Notes: generated by a model from the letters alone, not told the origin. A stretch of DNA of 64,000 bases from WVYX01 sp039586815 (GCA_039586815.1 JBDHJR010000002.1:1-64000); one strand, 5' to 3'. Counted from the first letter of the stretch, positions 31,707-41,238 are shown. Translations and numbers: made by a program.

Positions 31707-33203
31707 ATGAAGAATCCTCTAGGTGGCAGGGTCAGCGCCGCGGCCAGAACCGCGTGGCAGTGGATGAAGAAACGGAGATGGAAGATGCTCGCTGCAGCGA
31801 TGGTCGTGTTCCACGTGCTTGGCTTCATCTCGTCGATCCACGCCGTAATGGGCACGCGCACGTCGCAGGGCGCGATCGCATGGGTGATATCCCTCAACAC
31901 CTTCCCCTACATCGCCGTGCCCGCGTACTGGGTCCTGGGGCGGAGCCGGTTCCAGGGATACGTCACGGCGCGTCAGGAGGGCGACCACGAGATCCGGGGC
32001 ACCGCACATGGTGCGGCGAGCCTGGTGGAGCCCTACCGCGTGTCCCCGTCGGAGATGATCTACCCCGGGCCCGGGCAGGCGGCGGAGCGCCTGACGGGGA
32101 TACCGTATCTCAAGGGGAATTCGGTTCACCTCCTGATCGACGGCGATGCCACGTTCGCTGATCTCATCGCGGGGATAGACGCAGCCCAAGAGTACATCCT
32201 GTTCCAGTTCTACATCGTGCACGACGACGAGCTCGGGCGGGAGATAAAGTCACACCTGATCGCGAAGGCAAAGGAAGGCGTGCGGGTCTACTTCCTGTAC
32301 GATGAGGTCGGAAGCCACGATCTGCCGAAGCGGTACAAGAACGAGCTGCGGGACGCAGGTGTCGAGATCTACGATTTCCACACTCGCAAGGGACCTGGCA
32401 ACCGGTTCCAGATCAACTTCCGCAACCACAGGAAGATCGTAGTGGTGGACGGGCGGCTCGCCTGGATCGGCGGCCACAACGTGGGTGACGAGTACCTTGG
32501 GAAGGACCCCAAGTTCGGTCACTGGCGCGACACGCACATGCGGATCGAAGGGCCAGCAGTGCTGGCCGCCCAGCTCTCGTTCGTCGAGGATTGGCACTGG
32601 GCCACGGGTGGGTTGCCGGAATTGGACTGGACGCCCAAGCCTCCGCCGGACGGGAACGTGCGCGTCCTGGTCCTTCCCACGGGACCGGCCGACGAGCTGG
32701 AGTCCGCCAGCCTGATGTTCACGCAAGCGATCAACACCGCAACGAAACGGATCTGGATCGCCAGCCCGTACTTCGTGCCGGACGAGTCAGTGATGTCGGC
32801 ACTGCAGCTCGCCGGCCTGAAGGGGGTGGATGTGCGCGTCCTCATTCCCGACAAGCCCGATCATTACCTCGTGTACCTGGCAGCGTACTCGTACTTCAAT
32901 GACGCGAGCGCCACCGGAGCAGAGTTCTACCGCTACATGGACGGATTTCTGCACGAGAAGGTGATGCTGATCGACGACGACATCGCCACGGTAGGCACGG
33001 CCAATTTCGACAACCGCTCGTTCCGGCTGAACTTCGAGGTCACGGCCGTGGTGATCGACAGTGCCTTCGCCGCAGACGTGGAAGCGATGTTCGAGGAGGA
33101 CTTTTCCAGGTCGCGCAAGATGGAGCCGGGGGAGTACGACGAGAAGTCGTTCTTGTTCAGGCTTGGGGTGAAACTGGCGCGGCTCACGGCGCCGGTGCAG
33201 TAA
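31707..33203 (+). CDS. cls: Cardiolipin synthase (phospholipase D family)
   Basis: It joins two phosphatidylglycerol molecules to give cardiolipin at the inner membrane. The 498-residue product has two N-terminal membrane spans (about 28-48 and 57-77) and two HKD catalytic motifs: H241 in NHRKIVVVDG and H416 in LHEKVMLIDD, each followed by the GGHN or GTANFDNRS asparagine element. This fits the ClsA architecture. A TAGCTT at 31552-31557 may be a -10 box, but its -35 is poor. It stands alone between the porin remnant and an aldehyde dehydrogenase. Confidence 0.93.
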   Translation: MKNPLGGRVSAAARTAWQWMKKRRWKMLAAAMVVFHVLGFISSIHAVMGTRTSQGAIAWVISLNTFPYIAVPAYWVLGRSRFQGYVTARQEGDHEIRGTAHGAASLVEPYRVSPSEMIYPGPGQAAERLTGIPYLKGNSVHLLIDGDATFADLIAGIDAAQEYILFQFYIVHDDELGREIKSHLIAKAKEGVRVYFLYDEVGSHDLPKRYKNELRDAGVEIYDFHTRKGPGNRFQINFRNHRKIVVVDGRLAWIGGHNVGDEYLGKDPKFGHWRDTHMRIEGPAVLAAQLSFVEDWHWATGGLPELDWTPKPPPDGNVRVLVLPTGPADELESASLMFTQAINTATKRIWIASPYFVPDESVMSALQLAGLKGVDVRVLIPDKPDHYLVYLAAYSYFNDASATGAEFYRYMDGFLHEKVMLIDDDIATVGTANFDNRSFRLNFEVTAVVIDSAFAADVEAMFEEDFSRSRKMEPGEYDEKSFLFRLGVKLARLTAPVQ

Positions 33204-33318
33204 CACCGACCTCTGATGACGCCCGCCATCCTTACCTAGCCTCTCGGCCGTGTCTTCGCAAACGGTGTGGGAATCCGCGAGGGGGCGAGGCGCCCTTCTG
33301 CGCTACCGCACGCCATGG

Positions 33319-33324
33319 TAGAAT
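33319..33324 (+). promoter_or_regulatory. -10 box before the aldehyde dehydrogenase gene (putative)
   Basis: TAGAAT lies 61 bases before the ATG at 33385. The -35 region 17 bases upstream (TTCTGC) is weak. The 181-base gap between cls and this gene holds nothing else I recognise. Confidence 0.3.
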
Positions 33325-33384
33325 CCGTGTGTTGTAGCCGGCGGGACGGGCCCGTCGGCAAAGCAGCCACGGCAGGGTACATCC

Positions 33385-34956
33385 ATGACGACAGCAGTCG
33401 CATACGACTTTCTCAAGAAACTGGGGATCGAGGACACCAACCCCGGCGGCTTCGGCGGCGAATGGATCGGTTCGGGCCCGGATTTGGAGGTCATTACTCC
33501 GATTGACGGGTCGCGCATCGCGACCGTCAAACAGGTCACCGAGGACGAATACGATGAGGTTGTGGCGCGCGCGCACGCCGCCTTCCTGGAGTGGCGCAAG
33601 GTCCCCGGGCCGCGGCGCGGCGAGATCGTCCGCCTGCTGGGTAACCGGCTGCGCGAGCACAAGCACGAGCTGGGCCAGCTCGTGACGCTGGAGATGGCCA
33701 AGATCCTGGCCGAGGGCGAAGGCGAGGTGCAGGAGATGATCGACATCTGCGACTTCGCCGTGGGGCTCTCGCGCCAGCTCTATGGGCTCACGATGCCATC
33801 GGAGCGGCAGGACCACCGGATGTTCGAGCAGTGGCACCCGCTCGGCGTCGTGGGCGTGATCAGCGCCTTCAACTTCCCCGTGGCGGTGTGGAGCTGGAAT
33901 ACGGCGCTCGCCTCCGTCTGCGGCGACAGCGTGGTCTGGAAGCCCTCGAGCCAGACGCCGCTCACCGCCATAGCGTGCACCAAGATCGCCGAGCAGGTGT
34001 GCCGCGAGAACGACGTCGATCCGGCGATCTTCTCGCTCACGATCGGCAAGGGCTCCACGGTGGGCGACCGGCTGCTGCACGACACGCGCATCCCGCTGGT
34101 CTCGGCCACCGGCAGCTGCACCATGGGCTACCGCGTGGCGCAGGTGGTTGGAAAGCGGCTGGGCCGCACCATTCTGGAGCTGGGCGGCAACAACGCCATC
34201 ATCGTAACGCCCAACGCCAACCTCGACATGGCACTGCGGGCGACGCTGTTCGGCGCGGTGGGCACCGCCGGGCAGCGCTGCACTTCGACCCGGCGCATCA
34301 TCGTGCACGAGTCCGTGCGGGAGGAGTTCGTGCGGCGCTTGGTGGCGGCATACGAGGGAATCCAGATTGGCAATCCGCTGGAGTCCGATACCCTGATGGG
34401 ACCCCTGGTCACCCGGGACGCGGTGCAGGATCTGCAGAACGCCATCGAGCGGGTGCGGAAGGAGGGTGGCGAGATTCTGTACGGCGGCGAGCCGCTGGAC
34501 GGACCGGACTACCCCGGCGGCCACTACGTGAAGCCGTGCATCGCCGCTGCAAGGAACGAGTACGACATCGTGCAGGAGGAAACGTTCGCTCCGATCCTAT
34601 ACATCATCGGTTACGGCAACAAGAAGTCGTCGCCGCAGCAGGCGGTCGACGAGGTCGAGGAGGCAATCGCGTTGCACAATGGCGTGCCCCAGGGGCTCTC
34701 GTCGGCGATCTTCACCGACAGCGTGCGCGAGGCGGAGTACTTCCTGTCGCACCGCGGCTCCGACTGTGGCATCGCCAACGTGAACATCGGCACCAGTGGT
34801 GCGGAGATCGGCGGCGCGTTCGGTGGCGAGAAGGAGACCGGCGGCGGGCGCGAGTCCGGCTCCGACGCGTGGAAGGCCTACATGCGGCGCCAGACCAATA
34901 CGGTGAACTGGAGTACCGAGCTGCCGTTGGCGCAGGGGATCACGTTCGGGGACTGA
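33385..34956 (+). CDS. Aldehyde dehydrogenase, ALDH7 (aminoadipic semialdehyde) type
   Basis: An NAD-dependent dehydrogenase (523 aa) with general base E265 (ELGGNN) and nucleophile C299 (GTAGQRCTSTRR). The end NVNIGTSGAEIGGAFGGEK and GGGRESGSDAWKAYMRRQT is the mark of the ALDH7 (antiquitin, L-aminoadipate-semialdehyde / piperideine-6-carboxylate dehydrogenase) group, placing it in lysine or pipecolate breakdown or in osmolyte metabolism. No other lysine-degradation gene is beside it. The start at 33385 follows GGGTACATCC with a poor binding site. Confidence 0.88.
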   Translation: MTTAVAYDFLKKLGIEDTNPGGFGGEWIGSGPDLEVITPIDGSRIATVKQVTEDEYDEVVARAHAAFLEWRKVPGPRRGEIVRLLGNRLREHKHELGQLVTLEMAKILAEGEGEVQEMIDICDFAVGLSRQLYGLTMPSERQDHRMFEQWHPLGVVGVISAFNFPVAVWSWNTALASVCGDSVVWKPSSQTPLTAIACTKIAEQVCRENDVDPAIFSLTIGKGSTVGDRLLHDTRIPLVSATGSCTMGYRVAQVVGKRLGRTILELGGNNAIIVTPNANLDMALRATLFGAVGTAGQRCTSTRRIIVHESVREEFVRRLVAAYEGIQIGNPLESDTLMGPLVTRDAVQDLQNAIERVRKEGGEILYGGEPLDGPDYPGGHYVKPCIAAARNEYDIVQEETFAPILYIIGYGNKKSSPQQAVDEVEEAIALHNGVPQGLSSAIFTDSVREAEYFLSHRGSDCGIANVNIGTSGAEIGGAFGGEKETGGGRESGSDAWKAYMRRQTNTVNWSTELPLAQGITFGD

Positions 34957-35048
34957 GGGACCGACGCCGACCCGTTTGTCAAGGTGCGGGCTGACCGCGC
35001 GTTCAGGGCACACTTGACGAACGGGGCCCTCGGGGACCGATTCCGGCT

Positions 35049-35789
35049 ATGCCTCCTCGCCTAACTCCCCCGCAGCTACTGCCCGTGTTGCAGCCGTGGG
35101 CGGACGTGGCCGAGCCAATCCATCGGCGCCTCGCCCACCTGGCCGAAGCCGGGGCGGGACAGGAGGTGGTCTGGGTGGGGTGCGGTTCGGGGCGCTCGGT
35201 GTTCTGGTGGGCCGAGCGTTTCGGCACGCACATCGAGGGCGTGGATCCCGATCACGGTGCGATCGAAGCCGCCGAGAAGACCGCCAGGGCCGTGGGTCTG
35301 CAGCGGCTCGCCACGTTTCAGACTGCCGAGCCTGACGACCTCCCGCACGAAGACCAGGTGTTCGACGTCACCGTCGTGAACGACCTCCACCTCGCCCGCG
35401 CCGACGGCGGCGCCGTGCTGAAGGAGGCGGGCCGCGTGGCGCGCCCCATGAGTACGGTGATGGCCTTGGTGCCGTCGTGGCTCAGCACGCCCGATCCCGA
35501 GGACGCGAAGCAGCTCGAGTTGCTGGGGATCAAGCCGCAGCTGCTGGTGGAGTGGAAGAGCTTCTTCCGGGAGGCCCGCGTCGTCGAGCTGAGCGTGGAG
35601 GACGCGGCGCAGGACGGAGGCTGGATCTCCTACGGGTGGTTCGGACTCATCGTACGGGCCTGGCGCGCCGCGCGGTGGACGGGCGTGCGCGCGGTGGTGA
35701 GTCCCGAGTTTCGCACCCTGCGCCAACTCGCCATGAAGCGCGTGCTGGGTCTCTCGATCATCAAGGGAACGCGTTGGCCGCACGAATGA
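35049..35789 (+). CDS. SAM-dependent methyltransferase-like protein
   Basis: A 246-residue class I methyltransferase-type protein. Motif I is VVWVGCGSGRSVFWWAERFG, followed by an acidic residue ending the next strand (IEGVDPDHGAIEAA), and VFDVTVVNDLHLA at motif IV. Motif I has VGCGSG in the usual place of the E/DxGxGxG loop. The C-terminal part (GWFGLIVRAWRAARWTG) is amphipathic and may touch the membrane. The substrate is unknown. It overlaps priA by four bases (ATGA), so they are coupled. Confidence 0.75.
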   Translation: MPPRLTPPQLLPVLQPWADVAEPIHRRLAHLAEAGAGQEVVWVGCGSGRSVFWWAERFGTHIEGVDPDHGAIEAAEKTARAVGLQRLATFQTAEPDDLPHEDQVFDVTVVNDLHLARADGGAVLKEAGRVARPMSTVMALVPSWLSTPDPEDAKQLELLGIKPQLLVEWKSFFREARVVELSVEDAAQDGGWISYGWFGLIVRAWRAARWTGVRAVVSPEFRTLRQLAMKRVLGLSIIKGTRWPHE

Positions 35790-38203
35790 TTCCCACGACC
35801 TGCTCGGTCGCGCTCCCCCTTCCCAGTTCCAAGCCGTACAGCTACGCGATTCCCCCGGGTCTCGCCGATCGGGTGCAACGTGGCGCGCGCGTCGTGGTGC
35901 CGGTGCGCAGCCGTGAGATGGTCGGCCTGGTACTGGAGGTAGGAGACGATACGGCGGACGACTTGAAGCCGGTCCTGCTCGCTCCGGATAGCGCGGCGCT
36001 CGTACCCGGTGCACTGCTCGAGCTGGCGGAGTGGATCGCGCGCTACTACGCCGCCCCCATGGGACTCGCGCTCAAGGCGATGCTTCCCGCGGCGCTGTGG
36101 GGGGCATCCCGACTGGTTGCCGAGGTCGACGACCCGACGGCAACGCCTGGCGGCACGAGCCGGGACGTGTTCGACGCGCTGCAAGGGTTGGGCGGACGAG
36201 CCACCGCCAGCGCGCTCGCACGCAAGCTGAAGCGACCGGTGTGGGAGCCGCTGCAGCGCCTGGCGCGGGCGGGGGCCGTGCTACTGGAGACCGAGCCACC
36301 CGACCTGGGGCCCGCGGCGCGCACGGAACGAGTCCTCACGCTCACACGCACGCTTCCCACGCTGCTCGAGCGGGAGCAGGCATTCGGCCGCGCCGCGCGG
36401 CAGCGGGCGGCGTACGAGGCGGTGGACGCGCTGGGAGGGGAGGCGACGGTGGGGCATCTGCGGGAGGCGCTGAGCTTCTCGCCGGCGGTGCTCAAGGGTT
36501 TGGTGGAGCGTGGGGTGGCGCGATTCGAGGAGCGGGAACGGCTGCGCGATCCGTTTGCCGACCTGGCGGTCGAGCCGCCGGCGGAGTCCACGCCCTCACA
36601 GCGTGAGGCGGTCGCCGCGGTGCGCGCCCTGCATCCGGGCGGTGCACTCACACTCTTCGGTGTCACAGGCAGCGGCAAGACGCTGGTGTACCTCGAAGCG
36701 CTGCGACCCGAGGTCGAGGCGGGCCGTGGCGTGATCGTCCTGGTGCCGGAGATCGCCCTCACCCCGCAGACGATCGCCCGCGTGCGCGGCGTGTTCGGTG
36801 ATACGGTAGCCGTGCTGCACAGCGGCCTCTCCGACGGCGAACGGGTTGACGCGTGGCGTGCCCTTGCGGCCGGCCAGCGCCGTGTCGCGGTGGGCGCCCG
36901 CTCGGCGGTGTTCGCACCGGTACGCGACCTGGCCGCCGTGATCGTGGACGAGGAGCACGACTCGAGCTACAAGCAGGGAGAGTTGCCGCGGTATCACGCC
37001 CGCGACGTGGCGCTGCGCCGTGCGCGCATCGAAGGCGCCTGGGTCGTGCTGGGCAGCGCCACGCCATCGCTCGAGACGTGGGCCGAGCGCGACAGCCGTC
37101 CCGTGGTGACGCTCCCGGCCCGCGTAACCCAGCAGCCCCTTCCACCGGTGCACCTGATAGACATGCGCACGGAGCCGCGGGTGGAGGAGGCGCGCGCGGT
37201 GCCGTGGTCGCGGGCACTGGACGATGCGGTCGAGGCTGCGCTGCTGGCGGGTGACCAGGTTCTGCTGCTGCTCAACCGCCGTGGCTTCGCCCACTTTCTA
37301 CAGTGCCACGGTTGTGGCCGTGTGTGGGAGTGCCCCGCCTGCAGCATCTCGCTCACGGTGCATCGAACACCGGCGCGGCTGCGCTGTCACTACTGTGGTC
37401 ACGACGAGCCGGTGCCGACGGCGTGCCCCGAGTGTGGCGGCGAGGCGCATCGCGACCGCGGCGTGGGTACCCAGCTGCTGGAGCGCTGGTTGGCGGAGCG
37501 CTTCTCCGCGGCGCGGCTCGCCCGGATGGATGCCGACACGACGTCGGGAAAATGGTCTCATCGCCGGATTCTCGACGCGGTGGAGCGGCGCGAGGTCGAC
37601 GTCCTGTTCGGCACGCAGATGATCGCCAAGGGGCTCGACTTCCCGGGAGTCACTCTGGTGGGTGTGGTGGATGCGGACACCGGGTTGCACCTGCCCGACT
37701 TCCGCGCTGCCGAGCGGACCTTTCAGCTGATCGCCCAGGTCGCCGGTCGCGCAGGGCGGGGGCCCAAGGGGGGGCGGGTGCTGGTGCAGACCCGCACGCC
37801 GCAGCATTACGCGCTGGTTGCGGCCGCCGCGCATGATTTCGAGGCGTTCGCCTCGCGCGAGCTCACCGTGCGGCAGTTCCCCCCGTATCCGCCGCACGTG
37901 GGGCTGGTCAACGTAATCGTGAGCGGCACCGGGGAGCACAGCGTGGCGCAGGCGGCCGTGGATGTCTCCGAGTGGCTCCGTGGTCTGATCGCGGCGCGGG
38001 CGGAGGGGCAGGTGGAGGTGGTCGGGCCGGCCCCCGCACCGCTCGCCCGCATCAAGGGACGGTGGCGCTGGCACCTGGTGCTCAGGGCGGACGACCGGAG
38101 TTGGCTGGGGCGCGTAACACGGTTCGCGGCCCAGCGCGCGCCGCACGGCAGTCGCGGGCCGATCCGCGTGGTGTTCGATCGCGATCCCGTCTCGCTGCTG
38201 TGA
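35786..38203 (+). CDS. priA: Primosomal replication-restart helicase PriA
   Basis: PriA reloads the replicative helicase at collapsed forks. The 805-residue product has the N-terminal 3'-DNA-binding part (TCSVALPLPSSKPYSYAIP), Walker A GVTGSGKT, the DEEH box (VIVDEEHDSSYKQGE), eight Cys in paired CxxC knuckles (CHGCGRVWECPAC, CHYCGHDEPVPTACPEC) for zinc, and helicase motifs V-VI (GTQMIAKGLDFPGVTLVG, then QVAGRAGRG). The length is a little above that of E. coli PriA (732). The ATG at 35786 gives the family N-terminus. Confidence 0.96.
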   Translation: MIPTTCSVALPLPSSKPYSYAIPPGLADRVQRGARVVVPVRSREMVGLVLEVGDDTADDLKPVLLAPDSAALVPGALLELAEWIARYYAAPMGLALKAMLPAALWGASRLVAEVDDPTATPGGTSRDVFDALQGLGGRATASALARKLKRPVWEPLQRLARAGAVLLETEPPDLGPAARTERVLTLTRTLPTLLEREQAFGRAARQRAAYEAVDALGGEATVGHLREALSFSPAVLKGLVERGVARFEERERLRDPFADLAVEPPAESTPSQREAVAAVRALHPGGALTLFGVTGSGKTLVYLEALRPEVEAGRGVIVLVPEIALTPQTIARVRGVFGDTVAVLHSGLSDGERVDAWRALAAGQRRVAVGARSAVFAPVRDLAAVIVDEEHDSSYKQGELPRYHARDVALRRARIEGAWVVLGSATPSLETWAERDSRPVVTLPARVTQQPLPPVHLIDMRTEPRVEEARAVPWSRALDDAVEAALLAGDQVLLLLNRRGFAHFLQCHGCGRVWECPACSISLTVHRTPARLRCHYCGHDEPVPTACPECGGEAHRDRGVGTQLLERWLAERFSAARLARMDADTTSGKWSHRRILDAVERREVDVLFGTQMIAKGLDFPGVTLVGVVDADTGLHLPDFRAAERTFQLIAQVAGRAGRGPKGGRVLVQTRTPQHYALVAAAAHDFEAFASRELTVRQFPPYPPHVGLVNVIVSGTGEHSVAQAAVDVSEWLRGLIAARAEGQVEVVGPAPAPLARIKGRWRWHLVLRADDRSWLGRVTRFAAQRAPHGSRGPIRVVFDRDPVSLL

Positions 38204-38223
38204 CGCGGCGGTCGCTCGTCCGC

Positions 38224-38252
38224 TTGAAAGGCCCGAGACCCACCGGTATCTT
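38224..38252 (+). promoter_or_regulatory. Promoter of the polyamine operon (putative)
   Basis: TTGAAA at 38224-38229, a 17-base spacer and TATCTT at 38247-38252, directly after the priA stop. Start of transcription is expected near 38259, 41 bases before the ATG at 38300. Confidence 0.6.
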
Positions 38253-38299
38253 GCGTCCGCTCGTTGACCACGTGAGTGAGCCAGCCGTGCACCACCGTC

Positions 38300-38719
38300 A
38301 TGCCTAACCCGCCGTCGCGGTCCACCCGCTCCCCCGTCTACGGGATGGGGTGGCAGCGCGTAGCGCAGTCGCTCACCGAGTCGGTCTCCCCTACCGACGT
38401 CGAGGAGATCTGGCTGTTCGCACCCGTGAGAGGCGAGGGTCGCGAGTGGGGCACGGCCGTGATCGCCTGTCGCGCGGACGACGATCGGCGACGTATCTTC
38501 ACCGCGACGTACGTGATGGTGGTGCGGGGGCGCGACCGCGGGCAGGGCAGGGTCTCGGTGGAAGAGGTAGGGCAGAGTCCCGAGACGGTGCTGCACGAGG
38601 TCATCGCCGGCGTGCAGGACCGGGCGGGTGAGAGCGAGCCTCCCATCCAGGTTGCGCCGGAGGAATGGTACCCCCGCGGGGAAGCGGGATCCTCTGACAG
38701 TGAGGACACGGGACCGTGA
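38300..38719 (+). CDS. Hypothetical protein, first gene of the polyamine operon
   Basis: A 139-residue soluble protein with no recognised family. The first 20 residues (rich in Pro, Ser, Arg) look disordered; the middle is strand-rich (VEEIWLFAPVRGEGREWGTAVIACR, in two pieces around the turn, and RIFTATYVMVVRGR), then a helix ETVLHEVIAGVQD and an acidic tail. It follows a clear promoter and overlaps the arginine decarboxylase gene by four bases, so it may act with that enzyme. The ATG at 38300 is preferred over an upstream extension that would cross the leader. Confidence 0.7.
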   Translation: MPNPPSRSTRSPVYGMGWQRVAQSLTESVSPTDVEEIWLFAPVRGEGREWGTAVIACRADDDRRRIFTATYVMVVRGRDRGQGRVSVEEVGQSPETVLHEVIAGVQDRAGESEPPIQVAPEEWYPRGEAGSSDSEDTGP

Positions 38720-39276
38720 TCGACCCGCGCATGTTCGTGCCCACCAAGGCCTTTCTCACCAAGGGCGTGGGCCGACACAAGGAGAAGCTCACCAGCTTCG
38801 AGGAAGCGCTGCGCGAGGCGCACATAGCGCAATACAACCTGGTGCGGGTGAGCTCCATCTGGCCGCCCCACTGCGAGCTCATCTCGCGGGAGCAGGGCGT
38901 GAAGAACCTGATCCCCGGTCAGGTGGTCTTCGCGGTGGTGGCCGAGGCGTCCACCAACGAACCGTCGCGCCTTGCCACGGCGGCGATCGGCCTGGCAATC
39001 CCGGCCGACCAAAACCACCACGGCTATATCTCCGAGCACCACGCCTTCGGGCAGCGCAAGGAGCCGGCCGGCGACTACGCCGAGGATCTCGCTGCGAGCA
39101 TGCTGGCGACGGTGCTGGGCGTGCCGTTCGACCCGGACGTGGCCTGGGACGAGCGCAAGGAGCAGTGGCGCGTTTCCGGTGAGATCGTCGATTCCATGAA
39201 CATGAGCTGCAGTGCCGAGGCGCAGGACGACGGCCGCTGGGCCACCGTCGTGAGCGCCGTGGTGTTCTGCGGGTGA
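38716..39276 (+). CDS. Pyruvoyl-dependent arginine decarboxylase
   Basis: It makes agmatine from arginine using a covalent pyruvoyl group formed by self-cleavage. The 186-residue proenzyme has the cleavage segment NLVRVSSIWPP with S46-S47, and later GLAIPADQNHHGYISEHHAFG and the ASMLATVLG helix, as in archaeal and chlamydial PvlArgDC. The start is a GTG at 38716. It is followed with a four-base overlap by agmatinase, the next enzyme of the arginine-to-putrescine route. Confidence 0.92.
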   Translation: MIDPRMFVPTKAFLTKGVGRHKEKLTSFEEALREAHIAQYNLVRVSSIWPPHCELISREQGVKNLIPGQVVFAVVAEASTNEPSRLATAAIGLAIPADQNHHGYISEHHAFGQRKEPAGDYAEDLAASMLATVLGVPFDPDVAWDERKEQWRVSGEIVDSMNMSCSAEAQDDGRWATVVSAVVFCG

Positions 39277-40214
39277 ACGAGTTCCGTGACCGCGGCGGGC
39301 CGCCGGACCTCCCGGCGGCTCTGGCGGACCTCCCCTGGGCTCCCGGCGAGTCGTTCCTCGGCATGCCCGACGATGGGCTCGGCTTCGAGGAGTGCCCCGT
39401 GGTGGTGCTCCCGGTTCCCTATGAGGCCACGGTCTCGTTCATGGGTGGGACGCGGTTCGGGCCGCGCCAACTGCTGCACGCCTCGCGCTTTCTCGAGACC
39501 TACGATCACGAGCTGGACGTCGAGCCATATACGGTGGGGATCTACACCCTGCCGGAGCTGGTGCTGCCCGGTGCAGGGCCGGAGGAGGCCCTCAAGGAAC
39601 TGCGCCGCGCCATGGATGCGCTGCTCGAGGCAGGCAAGTTCGTGATCATGGTGGGTGGAGAGCACAGCATCTCGAGCCCGCCCATCCTGGCCCACGTCGA
39701 TCGCATGGCCGCCGAGCTCTCCGTGCTGCAGCTCGACGCGCACACCGACCTGCGCAGCGAGTACGAGGGCACCCCGTACTCCCACGCCTGCGTGATGCAC
39801 AGGGTGCACCGCAGGGCCAGTGTCGTGCCCGTGGGGATTCGATCACTCACGACCGAGGAACGGGCGTTGGCGCGCGACCGGAACATACCGATCGTGTTCG
39901 GCCACGAGCTGGGAGCGGAGGGGTGGATCGACCGGGTCCTCGAGTCGCTCACCGACGACGTGTACGTCAGCTTCGACGTGGATTACTTCGATCCCGCCAT
40001 CATGCCCGCGACCGGCACGCCCGAGCCGGGGGGCGGCGCCTGGTACCCCACTCTGGAGCTGCTCGAGCGAGTGTTCCGGGAGAAGCGCGTGGTTGGATGC
40101 GACGTGGTCGAGCTGGCGCCCCTGCCTGGGGTGGTCCATCCCGACGTCCTCGCCGCCAAGCTGGTGTACAAGCTCATCGCCTTCTACGCCCTGCATCAGG
40201 CACATGGGAGCTGA
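39273..40214 (+). CDS. speB: Agmatinase
   Basis: A binuclear-Mn ureohydrolase (313 aa) that converts agmatine to putrescine and urea. The metal ligands are visible: GGEHSIS, LDAHTDLRSEY with the paired Asp/His, HACVM, and the SFDVDYFDPAIMPATGTPEPGG element containing the last two Asp ligands (in two pieces). The closely related arginase is excluded mainly by context, since the upstream gene makes agmatine. The GTG start overlaps the decarboxylase gene by four bases; the end overlaps ccdA by 11 bases. Confidence 0.92.
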   Translation: MNEFRDRGGPPDLPAALADLPWAPGESFLGMPDDGLGFEECPVVVLPVPYEATVSFMGGTRFGPRQLLHASRFLETYDHELDVEPYTVGIYTLPELVLPGAGPEEALKELRRAMDALLEAGKFVIMVGGEHSISSPPILAHVDRMAAELSVLQLDAHTDLRSEYEGTPYSHACVMHRVHRRASVVPVGIRSLTTEERALARDRNIPIVFGHELGAEGWIDRVLESLTDDVYVSFDVDYFDPAIMPATGTPEPGGGAWYPTLELLERVFREKRVVGCDVVELAPLPGVVHPDVLAAKLVYKLIAFYALHQAHGS

Positions 40215-40929
40215 GTCCGTCGGGATATTCGTGGCGTTCTTCGCGGGGGTGTTGAGCTTCCTCTCTCCCTGCGTGCTGCCGCTGGTGCCGAGCTACGTGT
40301 CGTTCATAACCGGGCTCTCCCTGGACGAGCTCGGGGAGAAGCGCTGGCGCGCCTTCAGCCACGCCTTGGCGTTCGTGAGCGGCTTCACGATCATCTTCCT
40401 CGCTCTCGGTGCATCCGCCACGCAACTGGGGCGCTTCCTCAACTACAACCAGGTGTGGCTCGAGCGGATCGGTGGACTGCTCATCGTGTTCTTCGGGCTC
40501 TACCTGCTGGGTGCGATCCGCCTCGGCTCACTGGCCCGCGAAAGACGCGTGCACTTGCAGGACAAGCCGGTCGGATACCTCGGCAGTGTTCTGGTGGGCA
40601 TCGCGTTCGGTGCCGGTTGGACGCCGTGCATCGGGCCGATCCTCGGCTCGATCCTCATGTACACGGGGGTGAGCTCGAGCCTGGGAGAGGGTCTGCTGCT
40701 GCTGTTTGCATACTCGCTCGGCCTCGCCGTGCCGTTCCTGGTCGCCGCGGTGGCGGTGGAGAAGTTCATCGACTGGTTCAAGAAGTTCCGCAAGTACATT
40801 CCGCTCGTCACGCGGATCTCCGGGGCGGTGCTGGTCCTGGTCGGAGTGATGCTGATGAGTGGCTACTTCTCGCTGCTCGCCGCCTGGCTGCAGGGGTTCA
40901 CACCGGATTTCCTGCGGGAGCGGCTCTAG
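40204..40929 (+). CDS. ccdA: Cytochrome c biogenesis / thiol-disulfide transporter CcdA
   Basis: CcdA moves reducing power across the inner membrane for cytochrome c maturation or periplasmic thiol repair. The 241-residue protein has about six membrane spans and the two redox cysteines in their motifs: C23 in FLSPCVLPLVP and C142 in GWTPCIGPILG. The length fits CcdA, not DsbD. The ATG at 40204 overlaps agmatinase by 11 bases. No cytochrome c maturation genes are adjacent. Confidence 0.93.
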   Translation: MGAESVGIFVAFFAGVLSFLSPCVLPLVPSYVSFITGLSLDELGEKRWRAFSHALAFVSGFTIIFLALGASATQLGRFLNYNQVWLERIGGLLIVFFGLYLLGAIRLGSLARERRVHLQDKPVGYLGSVLVGIAFGAGWTPCIGPILGSILMYTGVSSSLGEGLLLLFAYSLGLAVPFLVAAVAVEKFIDWFKKFRKYIPLVTRISGAVLVLVGVMLMSGYFSLLAAWLQGFTPDFLRERL

Positions 40930-40944
40930 CGAACCGAGGAGCCC

Positions 40945-41232
40945 ATGTCCGCCTACATCATCGTGGATATCGAGATCACCGATCCGGTGCAGTACGAGAC
41001 GTACAAGCAGCTCGCGGCGCCGACGGTGGCGCAGTACGACGGCCGCTACGTCGTGCGTGGCGGGGCAGTCCAGATCCTGGAGGGCGGCCGCACGCCGGGG
41101 CGCCTGGTCGTGCTCGAGTTCCCCACTGCGGAGCGAGCGCGGCAGTGGTGGGAATCCGAGGAGTACGCGCCGGCGAAGGCGATGCGGCATGCATCGGCCA
41201 ACAGCGAAATGATCTTGGTGGAGGGAGCCTGA
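40945..41232 (+). CDS. DUF1330-family protein
   Basis: A 95-residue ferredoxin-fold (dimeric alpha/beta barrel type) protein. Segments AYIIVDIEITDPVQYETYK, YVVRGGAVQILEG, RLVVLEFPTAERARQWW and EEYAPAK are typical of DUF1330. The biochemical role of the family is unknown. GAGGAG lies about six bases before the ATG. It is probably in one transcript with ccdA before it and the DUF2277 gene after it. Confidence 0.9.
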   Translation: MSAYIIVDIEITDPVQYETYKQLAAPTVAQYDGRYVVRGGAVQILEGGRTPGRLVVLEFPTAERARQWWESEEYAPAKAMRHASANSEMILVEGA

Positions 41233-41238
41233 GCCGCC

